Shown: positions 8,452 through 17,080, numbered from the stretch's first letter. The stretch is 64,000 bases of DNA from Archaeoglobaceae archaeon (GCA_025058735.1 JANXDX010000003.1:1-64000), one strand, 5' to 3'. The notes: generated from the letters alone by a model not told the origin. Numbers and translations are program-made.

Positions 8452-8838
8452 CTAAACTTCAGGTAGCTTTAGAGCTGAAACTGGACATACTTTTACACAT
8501 ATCTCACAGTGGATACATCTTTCTTCAAAAACCAAAATTTTTCTTTCTTCATCGAAGTTTATAGCTTCAGTTGGACAAACACTTATACAAAGACCGCAGT
8601 GAACACAATTCTCATCTACAGTCACTCCTCTCTTTAATTCCAAAACTGAGACTCCTTCAGAGATCAGAAAATCTTCAACTTCCTTAGCTTTTTCATCTGG
8701 AACCTCTATCAGTATTTCGCCTTTTCTAGATTCAACAAATGCTCTAAGGATGTTTATCAAGGCACCTGTTTTTAATGCAGCACTTGAAAGCAGAGGCCTT
8801 TTAACTGTTTTTGAATCGTACTTTAAAAGCAACCTCAT
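8452..8838 (-). CDS. NIL-domain ferredoxin (2x[4Fe-4S]), partner of the homocysteine-forming sulfurtransferase
   Basis: The N-terminal ~75 residues form a NIL-type domain (LLLKYDSKTVKRPLLSSAA, then ILIEVPDEKAKEVEDFLISEG). The C-terminus carries two ferredoxin motifs, CVHCGLCISVCP and CIHCEICVKVCP. In Methanosarcina the pair DUF39/CBS protein plus NIL-ferredoxin (MA1821/MA1822) is needed to make homocysteine from aspartate semialdehyde, and this pair matches. I chose ATG 8838 because AAGGTGAT, which includes the upstream gene's stop, sits just before it; an in-frame ATG at 8853 would lie inside the upstream gene. The two genes are 4 bp apart on the same strand. Confidence 0.93.
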   Translation of the reverse strand: MRLLLKYDSKTVKRPLLSSAALKTGALINILRAFVESRKGEILIEVPDEKAKEVEDFLISEGVSVLELKRGVTVDENCVHCGLCISVCPTEAINFDEERKILVFEERCIHCEICVKVCPVSALKLPEV

Positions 8839-8842
8839 TTCA

Positions 8843-10318
8843 TCACCTTGCAAGGAGTTTACTCAGATCTTCACTCGTAACTATTCCCAAAACTTTCAAG
8901 TTCACATCAACAACTGGAAGTGCTGATATATCGTGTTTTTCCATTTTAGATGCTGCAAGTTCTATTGGTTCATCTGGATTTGCAGTTACAACTTTTTTTG
9001 TCATGATCCCATTTATTTTACCTTTGTAACCTATCGCAACTGCTTTTGCTATGTCCCAGGAGGTAATTATGCCAACAAGCTTTCCCTCATCATCTACTAT
9101 CGGTATGTGGTTTATGCTTTTTTCGATCATAACTTTAGCAGCCTCCTCCAAGCTGACGTCTTCTTTCAAAACGATCGCCCCTCTCATAACTTTTCTTACG
9201 AACATAACCTTCTGTCTCATAGGCTTTAAAACTCTACTTCTGGGAATACTATCTACCGGCTCAGTTAGGAAAAAGTCCCCCTTCTCTATCATCTTCTTCA
9301 ACTCTTTCATTATCTTTTCTGCCATGTAAAAACTTGAAAGAGACGAAACTCTAACTTCTTGACCTTTTATTTCAACTTTTCCACTTAAAAGTTCAGCATA
9401 ACTAACTTTTTTAACTACCGGTCTATTTCTTCTAGCTACTCCAAAGTCTATTATCTCTGTTTCAATTTCAGAGTTTCTTACAGCTGTAAAGCTTGCGATC
9501 TCTTCATCCAGTATAGGTATTGGAATTCCTATTCCGACGAAAAGAGATGCTCCATAGCCTGGAAAATAGCAAGCTTTCATGAAATCTGGTTTCATCTCTT
9601 TCAAATTTCCAGAAACCATCAGAGTTCCGAACGGTGGTGAATGCTGAGTACCTTCACCGATCACGTAGCCTTTAGCTCCGCAAAGAAAGATCCTAGTTCC
9701 AACCCCTATTGTTCTGTAAAGAGGATCGTTGTTCAAAGGAGAGATCTCTCCACATCCTGCAAAAGTTATGTTTCCGTAGTTTGGTAGAAGTGTTCCCATG
9801 TATGTTCTCAGAACTCTATCGCTGGAATTCGTTGCAGCTCTGTAACGCTGATAAGCGTTTCTTGGATTCACCATTATAGCTTGATTTATGTCTTCCAAAG
9901 AAATTTCAGTTTCAATTTCTTTTCTAGGATAGCAGTCTGTTCCGTATCCTATAGCTCTAAGTTCAACCTCTTTCCCCTTGACCAACTCTTCTATTACATG
10001 ACCTCCACCATAGTTTTCTCTAGTTTCTGAAAGCTGAGTAACTCCAAGGTAAGCATCTACAGCTGCTATACCTTTGTAAGCCTCAACATCGTTTAGCCAG
10101 ACTCTTCTCATTCTTATTGGAGGATCTGAATGTCCAAAATTTAAAAAGACACCACTTGAGCACATTGCTCCAAAAGTCCCAGTTGTTACAACGTCTACTT
10201 CTTTTACAGCTTTTTTTACTCCAATTTCCGCTATAATTTCTTTTATTTCTTTTGCAGTAGCTACAGAGACGTTTCCTTCTTTTATTTTTTCGTTTATTTC
10301 ATTTATCGTTTTTTCCAT
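8843..10318 (-). CDS. L-aspartate semialdehyde sulfurtransferase-like protein (DUF39/COG1900 with two CBS domains)
   Basis: The DUF39 domain occupies about residues 1-365 and two CBS repeats fill the rest (HIPIVDDEGKLVGIITSWDIA and ALPVVDVNLKVLGIVTSEDLS). DUF39 proteins replace the aspartate semialdehyde carbonyl with sulfur to give homocysteine without O-acyl-homoserine. Two conserved cysteines are present at positions 53 (GAMCSSG) and 129 (GYGTDCYP), close to the pair reported as essential in the Methanosarcina enzyme (C54, C131, from memory). The CBS pair may sense an adenosyl ligand such as SAM. A TATA-like box lies about 25 bp before ATG 10318. It is followed by its ferredoxin gene. Confidence 0.92.
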   Translation of the reverse strand: MEKTINEINEKIKEGNVSVATAKEIKEIIAEIGVKKAVKEVDVVTTGTFGAMCSSGVFLNFGHSDPPIRMRRVWLNDVEAYKGIAAVDAYLGVTQLSETRENYGGGHVIEELVKGKEVELRAIGYGTDCYPRKEIETEISLEDINQAIMVNPRNAYQRYRAATNSSDRVLRTYMGTLLPNYGNITFAGCGEISPLNNDPLYRTIGVGTRIFLCGAKGYVIGEGTQHSPPFGTLMVSGNLKEMKPDFMKACYFPGYGASLFVGIGIPIPILDEEIASFTAVRNSEIETEIIDFGVARRNRPVVKKVSYAELLSGKVEIKGQEVRVSSLSSFYMAEKIMKELKKMIEKGDFFLTEPVDSIPRSRVLKPMRQKVMFVRKVMRGAIVLKEDVSLEEAAKVMIEKSINHIPIVDDEGKLVGIITSWDIAKAVAIGYKGKINGIMTKKVVTANPDEPIELAASKMEKHDISALPVVDVNLKVLGIVTSEDLSKLLAR

Positions 10319-10408
10319 ATGCGGCAGAGTTTTCTTAACTATATAAATGTTTGGAATCTTATTGTTGAAAGAAAATTACTATTTGTAATCATGTTACGAT
10401 GAATTTAA

Positions 10409-11434
10409 TTATTTATTTTTTAAGATATTTGGAACATTCAACTCGTACGGCGGCCAAACTATACCTAGCTCTGTAACTATTGCCGTAACATAACTCAGAG
10501 GTGTTGCATCGAAAGCGGGGTTGTAAACTTTTACATTCTTCGGAGCTAGAACCTTTTCTCCACAGTATATCAGTTCATTGGGATCCCTTTCTTCTACAAC
10601 AACTTCATCGGAACATTTATCCCAATCAAACGTAGTCGTTGGAGCTGCAACATAGAAAGGTATTTTGTGCTCTTTTGCAACTATTGCTATTGTATAAGTT
10701 CCAATTTTGTTAAAAACTGCATCTCTAACTATTCTGTCAGCTCCTACAATTACTTTTTTTACCATTTTCTTTTTCATCACAGTACCAACCATGTTGTCAG
10801 CGATCAGAGTTACATCTATTCCATCCTGCATAAGTTCCCAGCAAGTTAATCTAGAACCTTGGTTTAGAGGTCTAGTTTCGCAGGCAAATACTTTTATCTT
10901 TTTACCTACTTCAACTGCACTTCTAACAATACCTAAAGCTGTACCCCAGTCAACCGTTGCAAGTTTTCCGGTGTTGCAGTAAGTTAAAATTACATCATCA
11001 TCTTCCAACAACTCAGCTCCAATTTTTCCTATCATCTTGTTTCTCTTCACATCTTCTTCCGCAACTTTTTCAGCTTCAGTCAGAGCAATTTTTCTTATCT
11101 CATCAACACTTCTACCTTTTAAAGCAGAATCCAAAACTCTTTTTACTCCAACAGATAAATTTACAGCAGTGGGTCTAGCGTTTTTTAGTTTTTCAGCCTT
11201 TTCAATCAGATACCTTTTCATCTCTTCAACGTTGGAAAATTCTTTTTCAAAAGCAGACAGAGCTACACCGTAAGCTCCAGCAGCTTCCAAAGCTGGAGCC
11301 CCTCTTATAGACAACTTTTTTATTGCATCTATTAGCTGATCAACTCCTCTACACTCAACTACTTCCAGCTTTTCTGGAAGCTTCGTCTGATCTATCAACT
11401 TCACAGAACAGCTCTCCCAGAATATTGAGCGCAT
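10409..11434 (-). CDS. mtnA: S-methyl-5-thioribose-1-phosphate isomerase
   Basis: Converts methylthioribose-1-phosphate to methylthioribulose-1-phosphate in methionine or 5'-deoxyadenosine salvage. Family hallmarks are present: SIRGAPALEAAGAYG near residue 45, the catalytic-cysteine segment TYCNTGKLATV, the catalytic Asp in VGADRIVRDAVFNKIGTY, and the end segment AFDATPLSYVTAIVTE. Length (341 aa) is typical. The eIF2B-like relatives (ribose-1,5-bisphosphate isomerase) lack this full set of segments, so MtnA is the better call. It is divergent from a radical SAM gene. SpeE and the two deaminases elsewhere in the window fit the same salvage route. Confidence 0.93.
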   Translation of the reverse strand: MRSIFWESCSVKLIDQTKLPEKLEVVECRGVDQLIDAIKKLSIRGAPALEAAGAYGVALSAFEKEFSNVEEMKRYLIEKAEKLKNARPTAVNLSVGVKRVLDSALKGRSVDEIRKIALTEAEKVAEEDVKRNKMIGKIGAELLEDDDVILTYCNTGKLATVDWGTALGIVRSAVEVGKKIKVFACETRPLNQGSRLTCWELMQDGIDVTLIADNMVGTVMKKKMVKKVIVGADRIVRDAVFNKIGTYTIAIVAKEHKIPFYVAAPTTTFDWDKCSDEVVVEERDPNELIYCGEKVLAPKNVKVYNPAFDATPLSYVTAIVTELGIVWPPYELNVPNILKNK

Positions 11435-11472
11435 GTAGGATAAATTTTTTAAAATTTAAAAACTATTTGTTC

Positions 11473-12471
11473 GTGTTGGTGATAAATCCTAGTCCAAACG
11501 TCAGCCCATATTGCTACTCGTTGCTTCACGTTGAACCTTATTCAAGTTGCAGTTTCAAATGTACTTACTGCTTTGCCAGATGGTATAGAGGAGAAGTTCT
11601 GCAGCAGCAGAGAGAAGTTATAGACCTCTTTGAAAAAGTTTCGAAGCAGATGAGGATCAAAGATCTTAAGCCTTTTGCCTTTAGACTTTCAAGCTTCGTA
11701 GATCCGTTCCAACCGATTGAACATTCTTTTAAACTTTCAAGGAAAGTCATGAAAATAGCTTTGAATTACAAAGTTCCACTAATAATCAATACAAAAGCCG
11801 TTGGTTACGACAAAGATCTTTTGGAAAATTTAGCTTCAAAAGAACTTGCAGTTTTACAGGTTTCTTTAAGTGTGATCGGAGAGAAATTGTCTTCTTTACT
11901 AGAACCAAATGCTCCAAAACCTATTGAAAGGTTAGATTATGCTGAAAAAATTGAAGCACCAAAGATCTTAAGACTTCAACCTCTGATCCCAGGAGTCAGT
12001 GAGATCGAAGAGATAGTTGAACAAGCTAAGGCAGCAGGATTTAGGCATGTAATTGCAGAAGTTTTGAGAGATGATGAAAAGAACATGCAAATTTATCGAA
12101 GAATTTCAAAAGATTTTCCAGAACTTGAAGTATATAACCCATCTGTTGAAGTTGGAAAAGTTTTAAGACCAAAGGCTGAATTTAGGCTAAAAATTTATGA
12201 AGAAGTTAAAAGAAAAGCCGAAAAAGTAGGTTTGGATTTTTCTGTATGTAAGGAACCATTTTTTGACCTAAACACAAAGAATTGCTGCGGAATGCACTAC
12301 TTAGACTGTGCAATCAGAATAACTTTGAAGGAGTTAAAAGAGGGGAACTTTAAAAACTTTGTTTACGGAGATGAACTTAAGAAGTATCCAAAAGCTATCG
12401 GTAAAGGCCTAAGGTGGCATGAAAAGGTTTTGATGAAGGTCGCTCAAGAAAAATTTAAAATATCAGTTTGA
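11473..12471 (+). CDS. radical SAM protein of the SPL-like family
   Basis: The radical SAM motif CSFKCTYCFARWY follows HVEPYSS near the N-terminus, an arrangement typical of archaeal spore-photoproduct-lyase-like/COG1533 radical SAM proteins. A core with FRLSSFVDPFQPIE follows, and a late pair of cysteines (NCCGMHYLDC) could bind a second cluster. Function is unknown; COG1533 members are often annotated as DNA repair photolyase-like without proof. The frame is open further upstream into the divergent mtnA gene, so I prefer a GTG at 11473 (or 11479), just before INPSPNVSPYC. No ribosome site is visible and the transcript may be leaderless. It converges on the dehydratase gene with a 9-bp overlap. 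Confidence 0.8.
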   Translation: MLVINPSPNVSPYCYSLLHVEPYSSCSFKCTYCFARWYRGEVLQQQREVIDLFEKVSKQMRIKDLKPFAFRLSSFVDPFQPIEHSFKLSRKVMKIALNYKVPLIINTKAVGYDKDLLENLASKELAVLQVSLSVIGEKLSSLLEPNAPKPIERLDYAEKIEAPKILRLQPLIPGVSEIEEIVEQAKAAGFRHVIAEVLRDDEKNMQIYRRISKDFPELEVYNPSVEVGKVLRPKAEFRLKIYEEVKRKAEKVGLDFSVCKEPFFDLNTKNCCGMHYLDCAIRITLKELKEGNFKNFVYGDELKKYPKAIGKGLRWHEKVLMKVAQEKFKISV

Positions 12472-13932
12472 AGGTCTTATTTTTTTATGGAGCTCATCTT
12501 CCACTATACCTGAAAGAACTCTAGCTATCTCCTTCTTTTTGTCAAGATCACTCCTTCTCAACATCATTATCTTTTGAGCCTGCGGCGATCCTGCGCCGTG
12601 CATAGATTCGATCAAACCAGATCCCATGGACAGATTTTCAAGTAGTCTGAGCATCCTTATTCTATGTTCAGTTGGAATTTCCGCATACCCTTTCAAATAT
12701 TTCTCTATCAATTCTCTCGTTTCTGGATTCTTGTAATCTTTTTCCGATGGCATCGTAGCTATTATACCTCCAGCGATGTCGTGAGCTAGTCTAGACCATT
12801 CGTATGGAAATCTTGTAATGTTCAACTTTGTGACGTTTGCAAGTAGAGGGTTTGGCATGTAAGCTCCTGAAGGAGTTTTTATTCCTTCATAAGAACAAGC
12901 TAAAGAACAGCTCCAGCAAGTTTCAGCTAGGTGTATCATCTCAGTTATCTTATCAATTATGTGTGGAGCGTTTGCAACACCGTTGTACTCTGCTACACAA
13001 GCTGCAGCACCTATCAAAGCGTCTGCAACTCCAACTTTGCAGCCACCGTAGTTTTGTCTGTGGAAAGTTGCAAAGACTTCTACTAGATCAGCTGCAAACT
13101 CGTACTCTCCACACATGAAAACTCTTTCCCAAGGCAAAAAGACGTCTTCAAAAATGATTAAAGCCTCTCCTCCTACTGTAGCGTATTTTGGATTTCCACA
13201 GTCAATTTCACCTTCAAAACGTCTTGAATCGTTTGTTTGTCTACCGAAGATCATCTTTACACCTTCAGCATCAACTGGAACTGCAAAAGCTACAGCATAA
13301 CTCGAATCTTTCTCTGTTAAAGCCCTTGTAGGTAGTACGATTATTTCATGCGAATTTACAGCTCCAGTTATGTGAGCCTTTGCACCTCTCACTACTATTC
13401 CCCCTTCTTCTTTTCTAACAACTCTAACGTAAAGATCTGGATCTGCCTGCTGGTGGGGTTTTAGGCTTCGATCACCTTTTACATCTGTCATAGCTCCTGC
13501 ACACATGAGATCTTTTTTCTGAACGTACTTTACAAAATCCTTAACTCTCTCATGGTAGTCTGTTTTGTACTTCTTATCAACGTTGTACGTTACGATGTAC
13601 AGAGCGTTCATCGCATCAAAACCTACGCATCTCTGAAAACAGCTTCCAGTTCTTTGTCCAAGTAGTCTCATCATTCTAACTTTTTTAACTAGATCATCGG
13701 TACTTTGATGGATGTGTGTAAACCTGTTGATCTTCTCCCCAGTGAGGTGTGATCTTGCAGTCATGATTTCTTCGTATCTATGATCGTGAGCTAACTCATA
13801 AGTAAGAGCTGCAGCGTTCACGTGAGGAGCTGTAGCTGGATCGTCTGCAACATTCTCAATTCTACGGCCCATGTAGTAAACTACCGGCTTGATCTTTCTC
13901 AAACTTTCGATATACTCTTTTCCATCCATCAT
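12463..13932 (-). CDS. 4-hydroxybutyryl-CoA dehydratase / vinylacetyl-CoA isomerase family protein
   Basis: Belongs to the HpaB-like FAD enzymes. Unlike the monooxygenases it keeps all four ligand positions for the dehydratase [4Fe-4S] cluster: the pair in CFQRC, and His plus Cys seven residues apart in HRQNYGGC. That arrangement matches the clostridial AbfD ligands (C99, C103, H292, C299). The reaction would be reversible dehydration of 4-hydroxybutyryl-CoA to crotonyl-CoA. Its cellular role in Archaeoglobi is not settled; substrates could differ. I chose ATG 13932 (ATGATGGATGGA), since GKEYIESLRKIKP is the normal N-terminus, rather than an upstream in-frame ATG at 13995. Length is then about 489 aa, as in the family. 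Confidence 0.88.
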   Translation of the reverse strand: MMDGKEYIESLRKIKPVVYYMGRRIENVADDPATAPHVNAAALTYELAHDHRYEEIMTARSHLTGEKINRFTHIHQSTDDLVKKVRMMRLLGQRTGSCFQRCVGFDAMNALYIVTYNVDKKYKTDYHERVKDFVKYVQKKDLMCAGAMTDVKGDRSLKPHQQADPDLYVRVVRKEEGGIVVRGAKAHITGAVNSHEIIVLPTRALTEKDSSYAVAFAVPVDAEGVKMIFGRQTNDSRRFEGEIDCGNPKYATVGGEALIIFEDVFLPWERVFMCGEYEFAADLVEVFATFHRQNYGGCKVGVADALIGAAACVAEYNGVANAPHIIDKITEMIHLAETCWSCSLACSYEGIKTPSGAYMPNPLLANVTKLNITRFPYEWSRLAHDIAGGIIATMPSEKDYKNPETRELIEKYLKGYAEIPTEHRIRMLRLLENLSMGSGLIESMHGAGSPQAQKIMMLRRSDLDKKKEIARVLSGIVEDELHKKIRPSN

Positions 13933-14067
13933 GATATTTATTTTTCGTAAAATGATAAATAGTTTACGAGATCCTTCTCTAATTTTACATACCAATCAAA
14001 AATTTCGTGCGCACGATTAGAAATAAAAAATTAGAATAATAATTTATTTTTAATAATATTTAAAAAA

Positions 14068-14580
14068 TTAAGGTTCAAAAACGTCTTTCGAATTCGTTGT
14101 AAACCTCTTTCCAAACGATGCATGTAGTAAAAATTTGTAATTCAAATCTGGTTTTCCTTTGGCAAAAGCATCGCCAAAGGTTGCATCAACGATCTCTGCT
14201 ATAAAAAACGTATGGTCTCCAGTTTCTACATCTTTTACAACTTTGCATTCTATGTTTGCTTGACATTCTTTGATCGATGGAACTTTAACTTTCCTCGATC
14301 TTATCAAAGTCAAACTCATCTTAGCCAACTTATCCTCTTTCGCACCACTGACAGTTCCAGCTGTCCAGACATCTTTCAAAAGTTCTAAAGTTGGGACTGC
14401 AACGACAAATTCTCCATATTTCTTTATAAGGAAATGCGTATGCCTTTTATGTCCTATCGCTACTCCAAGCATTTGTGGATTCAAAGAAAGGGGTACTACC
14501 CAGTCTGCAGTCATTACGTTTGGCTTTTCTACTCCAGAAACTATGAGGTAAGTTCTAAAAGGATAAAGGTATTCTAACAT
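14068..14580 (-). CDS. flavin reductase-like FMN-binding protein
   Basis: A 170-residue protein of the flavin reductase/ferric reductase split-barrel fold: PFRTYLIVSGVEKPNVMTADWVVPLSLNP near the start and GDHTFFIAEIVDA near residue 125, the usual FMN/NAD(P)H-binding landmarks. It starts inside the last codons of the upstream regulator gene (7-bp overlap), so it is probably cotranscribed with it. The 4-hydroxybutyryl-CoA dehydratase homologue follows on the same strand after 135 bp. Such proteins either reduce free flavin for a partner or act as flavoprotein reductases; the sequence does not decide between these. Confidence 0.85.
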   Translation of the reverse strand: MLEYLYPFRTYLIVSGVEKPNVMTADWVVPLSLNPQMLGVAIGHKRHTHFLIKKYGEFVVAVPTLELLKDVWTAGTVSGAKEDKLAKMSLTLIRSRKVKVPSIKECQANIECKVVKDVETGDHTFFIAEIVDATFGDAFAKGKPDLNYKFLLHASFGKRFTTNSKDVFEP

Positions 14581-15506
14581 AGAGATCCCTTACTCTTCTC
14601 CTCTATAAGGTAAACGAAATCTTTTGCAGAATTAACACAGTCCAATTCATCTTTCAATATAAAGACAACAGATTTAATATCAAGCTTTGGTTGTTTTTCG
14701 GTGATGTAAGCTGCAATCTTTTCAGTTACTCTTGAAATTTCTCCAATTAGAATTACCCTTCTTCTAAGCTCTCTAACTTCTCTTACTCCGGTTATGATCG
14801 TATTCCCAGCTGCATCAGATATTGCATCGAACGGGGCTTGCTTTACAGGGTAAACGTCGAGCCCTATCTCTTTCAACTTTACAAGTGTACGATCTTTTAT
14901 CTCCTCTTCTTCAGCAGCTTTAAATTCGTAGTTAACAAAACTTTTGAAATCTAAGCTTTTTATGACTTCTATTCCAAATAGTTCTTCCATTTTTACTGCA
15001 GTTTCTAAGTTCGTATCTATTCCTTCTTCATACTTCTTTATCGTTCTTCTAGATACACCTAAACACTTTGAAACTTCACCTATACTCATTCCGAGCCTTT
15101 CTCTAGCTTCTCTTATCTTTTCTCCGTCTAATTTAACGTAGTAACCTCCTGGAGCTGAGTATATAAATATGGGTATCTTTTCAACCACGTAATCGTAAAA
15201 AGTTGCTACACTTACTACAGGTACGCCGTACCTTGTGTAAACTACTCCTCTTTCCAAGAAGTCTGTCTTGAATTTTTCTCCAACTACTAATGGGACTGCT
15301 TTTAGTAGATTTGCTAGTTTTTTAAGTTCATCAGCAACATCTGGTTTCAAGGAGTCAACATTGTAAAGAACTTTTATTAAATAGAGCTCATCTTTCTTTC
15401 TTGCTACTAAATCGAAGCATCTCGACTTAGTTTCAGTTAACATTACAAAATCGAAGTCCGCTTTTCTCAGTATCCTCGAGATCGATTCAAGTAGTAGCAG
15501 CTGCAT
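14574..15506 (-). CDS. COG1395-type HTH transcriptional regulator
   Basis: The N-terminal ~130 residues form a domain with a nuclease-like or sensor fold (DLVARKKDELYLIKVLYNVD). A Cro/C1-type helix-turn-helix follows at about residues 135-185 (IREARERLGMSIGEVSKCLGVSRRTIKKYEEG), then a C-terminal domain. This matches the archaeal putative HTH regulator family of about 310-325 aa. I chose ATG 15506 because QLLLLESISRIL is the family start and a TATA box lies 22-26 bp upstream. It overlaps the flavin reductase gene by 7 bp and diverges from a flavodoxin-like gene, so it may control either or itself. Confidence 0.87.
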   Translation of the reverse strand: MQLLLLESISRILRKADFDFVMLTETKSRCFDLVARKKDELYLIKVLYNVDSLKPDVADELKKLANLLKAVPLVVGEKFKTDFLERGVVYTRYGVPVVSVATFYDYVVEKIPIFIYSAPGGYYVKLDGEKIREARERLGMSIGEVSKCLGVSRRTIKKYEEGIDTNLETAVKMEELFGIEVIKSLDFKSFVNYEFKAAEEEEIKDRTLVKLKEIGLDVYPVKQAPFDAISDAAGNTIITGVREVRELRRRVILIGEISRVTEKIAAYITEKQPKLDIKSVVFILKDELDCVNSAKDFVYLIEEKSKGSLC

Positions 15507-15520
15507 CCTTAAGTAATTAG

Positions 15521-15536
15521 TTTTATAATTATATAG
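15521..15536. promoter_or_regulatory. palindromic TATA element, probable bidirectional promoter
   Basis: Only 43 bp separate the ATGs of the COG1395 regulator (15506, minus) and the flavodoxin-like gene (15550, plus). The middle holds TTTTATAATTATATAG, whose core TATAATTATA (15524-15533) is a perfect palindrome. Its centre lies about 22 bp from each start codon, so one element could serve two leaderless transcripts. This is inferred from spacing. Confidence 0.5.
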
Positions 15537-15549
15537 CTTTCGTTGTTGC

Positions 15550-15981
15550 ATGGGATCTGAAGTTTACTACTTCACATTCACAGGCAATTCGAAGATGATA
15601 GCTGAAAAAATAGCATCTAGGTTTTCGTTGAAAATAAGTCAAATAAAAGCTCCAAAGCTTCCATATTTAGCCTGGCTAATCTTATCTTTTACACCCTTTG
15701 AAGTTAAATCTTCTTTTAAAGAAGTTGAAGAAGAAGATCTAATACTGTGCTTCCCAAAGTGGACTTTCAACTGTCCTCCAGTAACTTACTTTTTGAAAAG
15801 GTTGAAAGCTAGAAAGTTGGCCATGGTAATTTCCTACGGTGGATTCGATGAAGTTAGGTACGCTGAATTTTATAGATCTTTAGCTATGAAGAGAGTTGAG
15901 GCTTGCAGCTATTTTTTGATGAAAAGAGGGAAGTTCGATGAAAGAGTTTTCGATTGGCTCAAGGACTTTTTGCATATCTAA
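15550..15981 (+). CDS. flavodoxin-like protein
   Basis: A 143-residue protein beginning SEVYYFTFTGNSKMIAEKIA, which has the flavodoxin phosphate-binding loop pattern (S/T-x-TGN-S/T). A second conserved stretch is LILCFPKWTFNCPPVTYFLK. It has no ferredoxin motif, unlike EFR1-type proteins. Probably binds FMN and carries electrons; the partner is unknown. It shares a short promoter region with the COG1395 regulator and its 3' end overlaps the convergent aconitase X gene by 23 bp. Confidence 0.72.
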   Translation: MGSEVYYFTFTGNSKMIAEKIASRFSLKISQIKAPKLPYLAWLILSFTPFEVKSSFKEVEEEDLILCFPKWTFNCPPVTYFLKRLKARKLAMVISYGGFDEVRYAEFYRSLAMKRVEACSYFLMKRGKFDERVFDWLKDFLHI

Positions 15982-17080
15982 CGCAATCTTCTAGTGAAGA
16001 AAAAGATACGTGACACTTCCTTCTTAAAGGTATGTAGTGTAAAGCTTTTGCTGAATTAACCATTAAACAGTTGAATTTGTCTGTTGCTGGAGAGACTACC
16101 ATGCAAGTATCGCAAAAAACTTTTACTCCAAGTTTTTCTAACTTCTCTACTAGATCTTTACTTTCCTCAAAGATCTTTCTAGAAGTGAATATCCAAAAAT
16201 TTTTCTTTACTTTTTCTCCATTTAGCAGTTCCAGTATTGTTTTCAGCTCTTCTCTAGATGTATGCGGACAACCTATTGCAATTAGATCTGCATCACAACT
16301 TTTCTCACCTTTCCCCTCAACTTCAATTTTCTCTCTAGGCACTTCAAAATCTTCAGCTTCTGGAGTTATTTCTGGTGAATGAAACATAGCAATTCCACTA
16401 GAAGTTGCAAGAGATGCTGAGAAAAGTTTTAATTCAAATTCTAAAGGTTTTTTTTCAAAAATTACATAAGGTATTTCATTTCCTTTCAGCTCTTTACCAA
16501 GTATGTAACCTGCTAAAGCTAAGTTTCCACTAACTTTTACCTTAACAGTTGGAGCTCTGTTTTCTTTTATATGTAAACCAAAGTAAGCAGTTCTTCCAGT
16601 TATAGCTGCTGCTATAGAAGTTATTCCTGCTTCTCTATTCGTTCTAGCTCCTATCAAAGAGTTAGCATAGACTACTGCAGAGCTTTCCGCCCAAGCCAAG
16701 TGATCTCCGAAATTCGGTCTGTTCACATAGTAAGGTGTACAAGTTAAAGTTAAATTTGCACCAAGATCTTTTAAAGCTTTCAATATTCTGATCTGTTTAT
16801 TGTAAAATTCATCGTCTATTCTCATTTCTTTCCATCTAAGTAGATCGAAACCAGCTGGATTTATAGTAGTTGGTACCGAGAACTTAGCTTTTAAAGATTC
16901 GAGAAATTCCAAGCCAGCATCTCCTATGTTATCGTAACTTATCCCTGAAACGTGAGCAGACCTTATCTTTATCAACCTCTCTGCCTCAAACATCTTTCCA
17001 ATCGTAACAAGTATCTGCATAGCCTTTGCTACGTCGTCACCTCTTTCAAGCATTTCCTCCTCATCTTTGCTCAAGTACAT
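15959..17080 (-). CDS. aconitase X large subunit; probable phosphomevalonate dehydratase catalytic subunit
   Basis: DUF521/aconitase X catalytic domain: SAHVSGISYDNIGDAGLEFL near residue 42, CTPYYVNRPNFGDHLAWAESSAVVYANS near residue 115, and cysteines in IAIGCPHTS, FCDTCMVVSP and FNCLM as candidate [4Fe-4S] ligands. In archaea the large and small AcnX subunits dehydrate 5-phosphomevalonate to trans-anhydromevalonate 5-phosphate in the modified mevalonate pathway for isoprenoid lipids. The small subunit (DUF126) is not in this window. The gene is last in the ribL-to-acnX array and overlaps speE by 20 bp. Other AcnX substrates (cis-3-hydroxy-L-proline) are bacterial and less likely. Confidence 0.87.
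   Translation of the reverse strand: MYLSKDEEEMLERGDDVAKAMQILVTIGKMFEAERLIKIRSAHVSGISYDNIGDAGLEFLESLKAKFSVPTTINPAGFDLLRWKEMRIDDEFYNKQIRILKALKDLGANLTLTCTPYYVNRPNFGDHLAWAESSAVVYANSLIGARTNREAGITSIAAAITGRTAYFGLHIKENRAPTVKVKVSGNLALAGYILGKELKGNEIPYVIFEKKPLEFELKLFSASLATSSGIAMFHSPEITPEAEDFEVPREKIEVEGKGEKSCDADLIAIGCPHTSREELKTILELLNGEKVKKNFWIFTSRKIFEESKDLVEKLEKLGVKVFCDTCMVVSPATDKFNCLMVNSAKALHYIPLRRKCHVSFSSLEDCVRYAKSP

Noticed and set aside
11323-11472. Longer N-terminus of the radical SAM protein beginning at 11323
   Set aside because: That stretch is antisense to the mtnA 5' end and has no family resemblance.
12463-13932. HpaB-type 4-hydroxyphenylacetate 3-monooxygenase
   Set aside because: The Cys-x3-Cys and His-x6-Cys Fe-S ligands of the dehydratase are all present, which monooxygenases lack.
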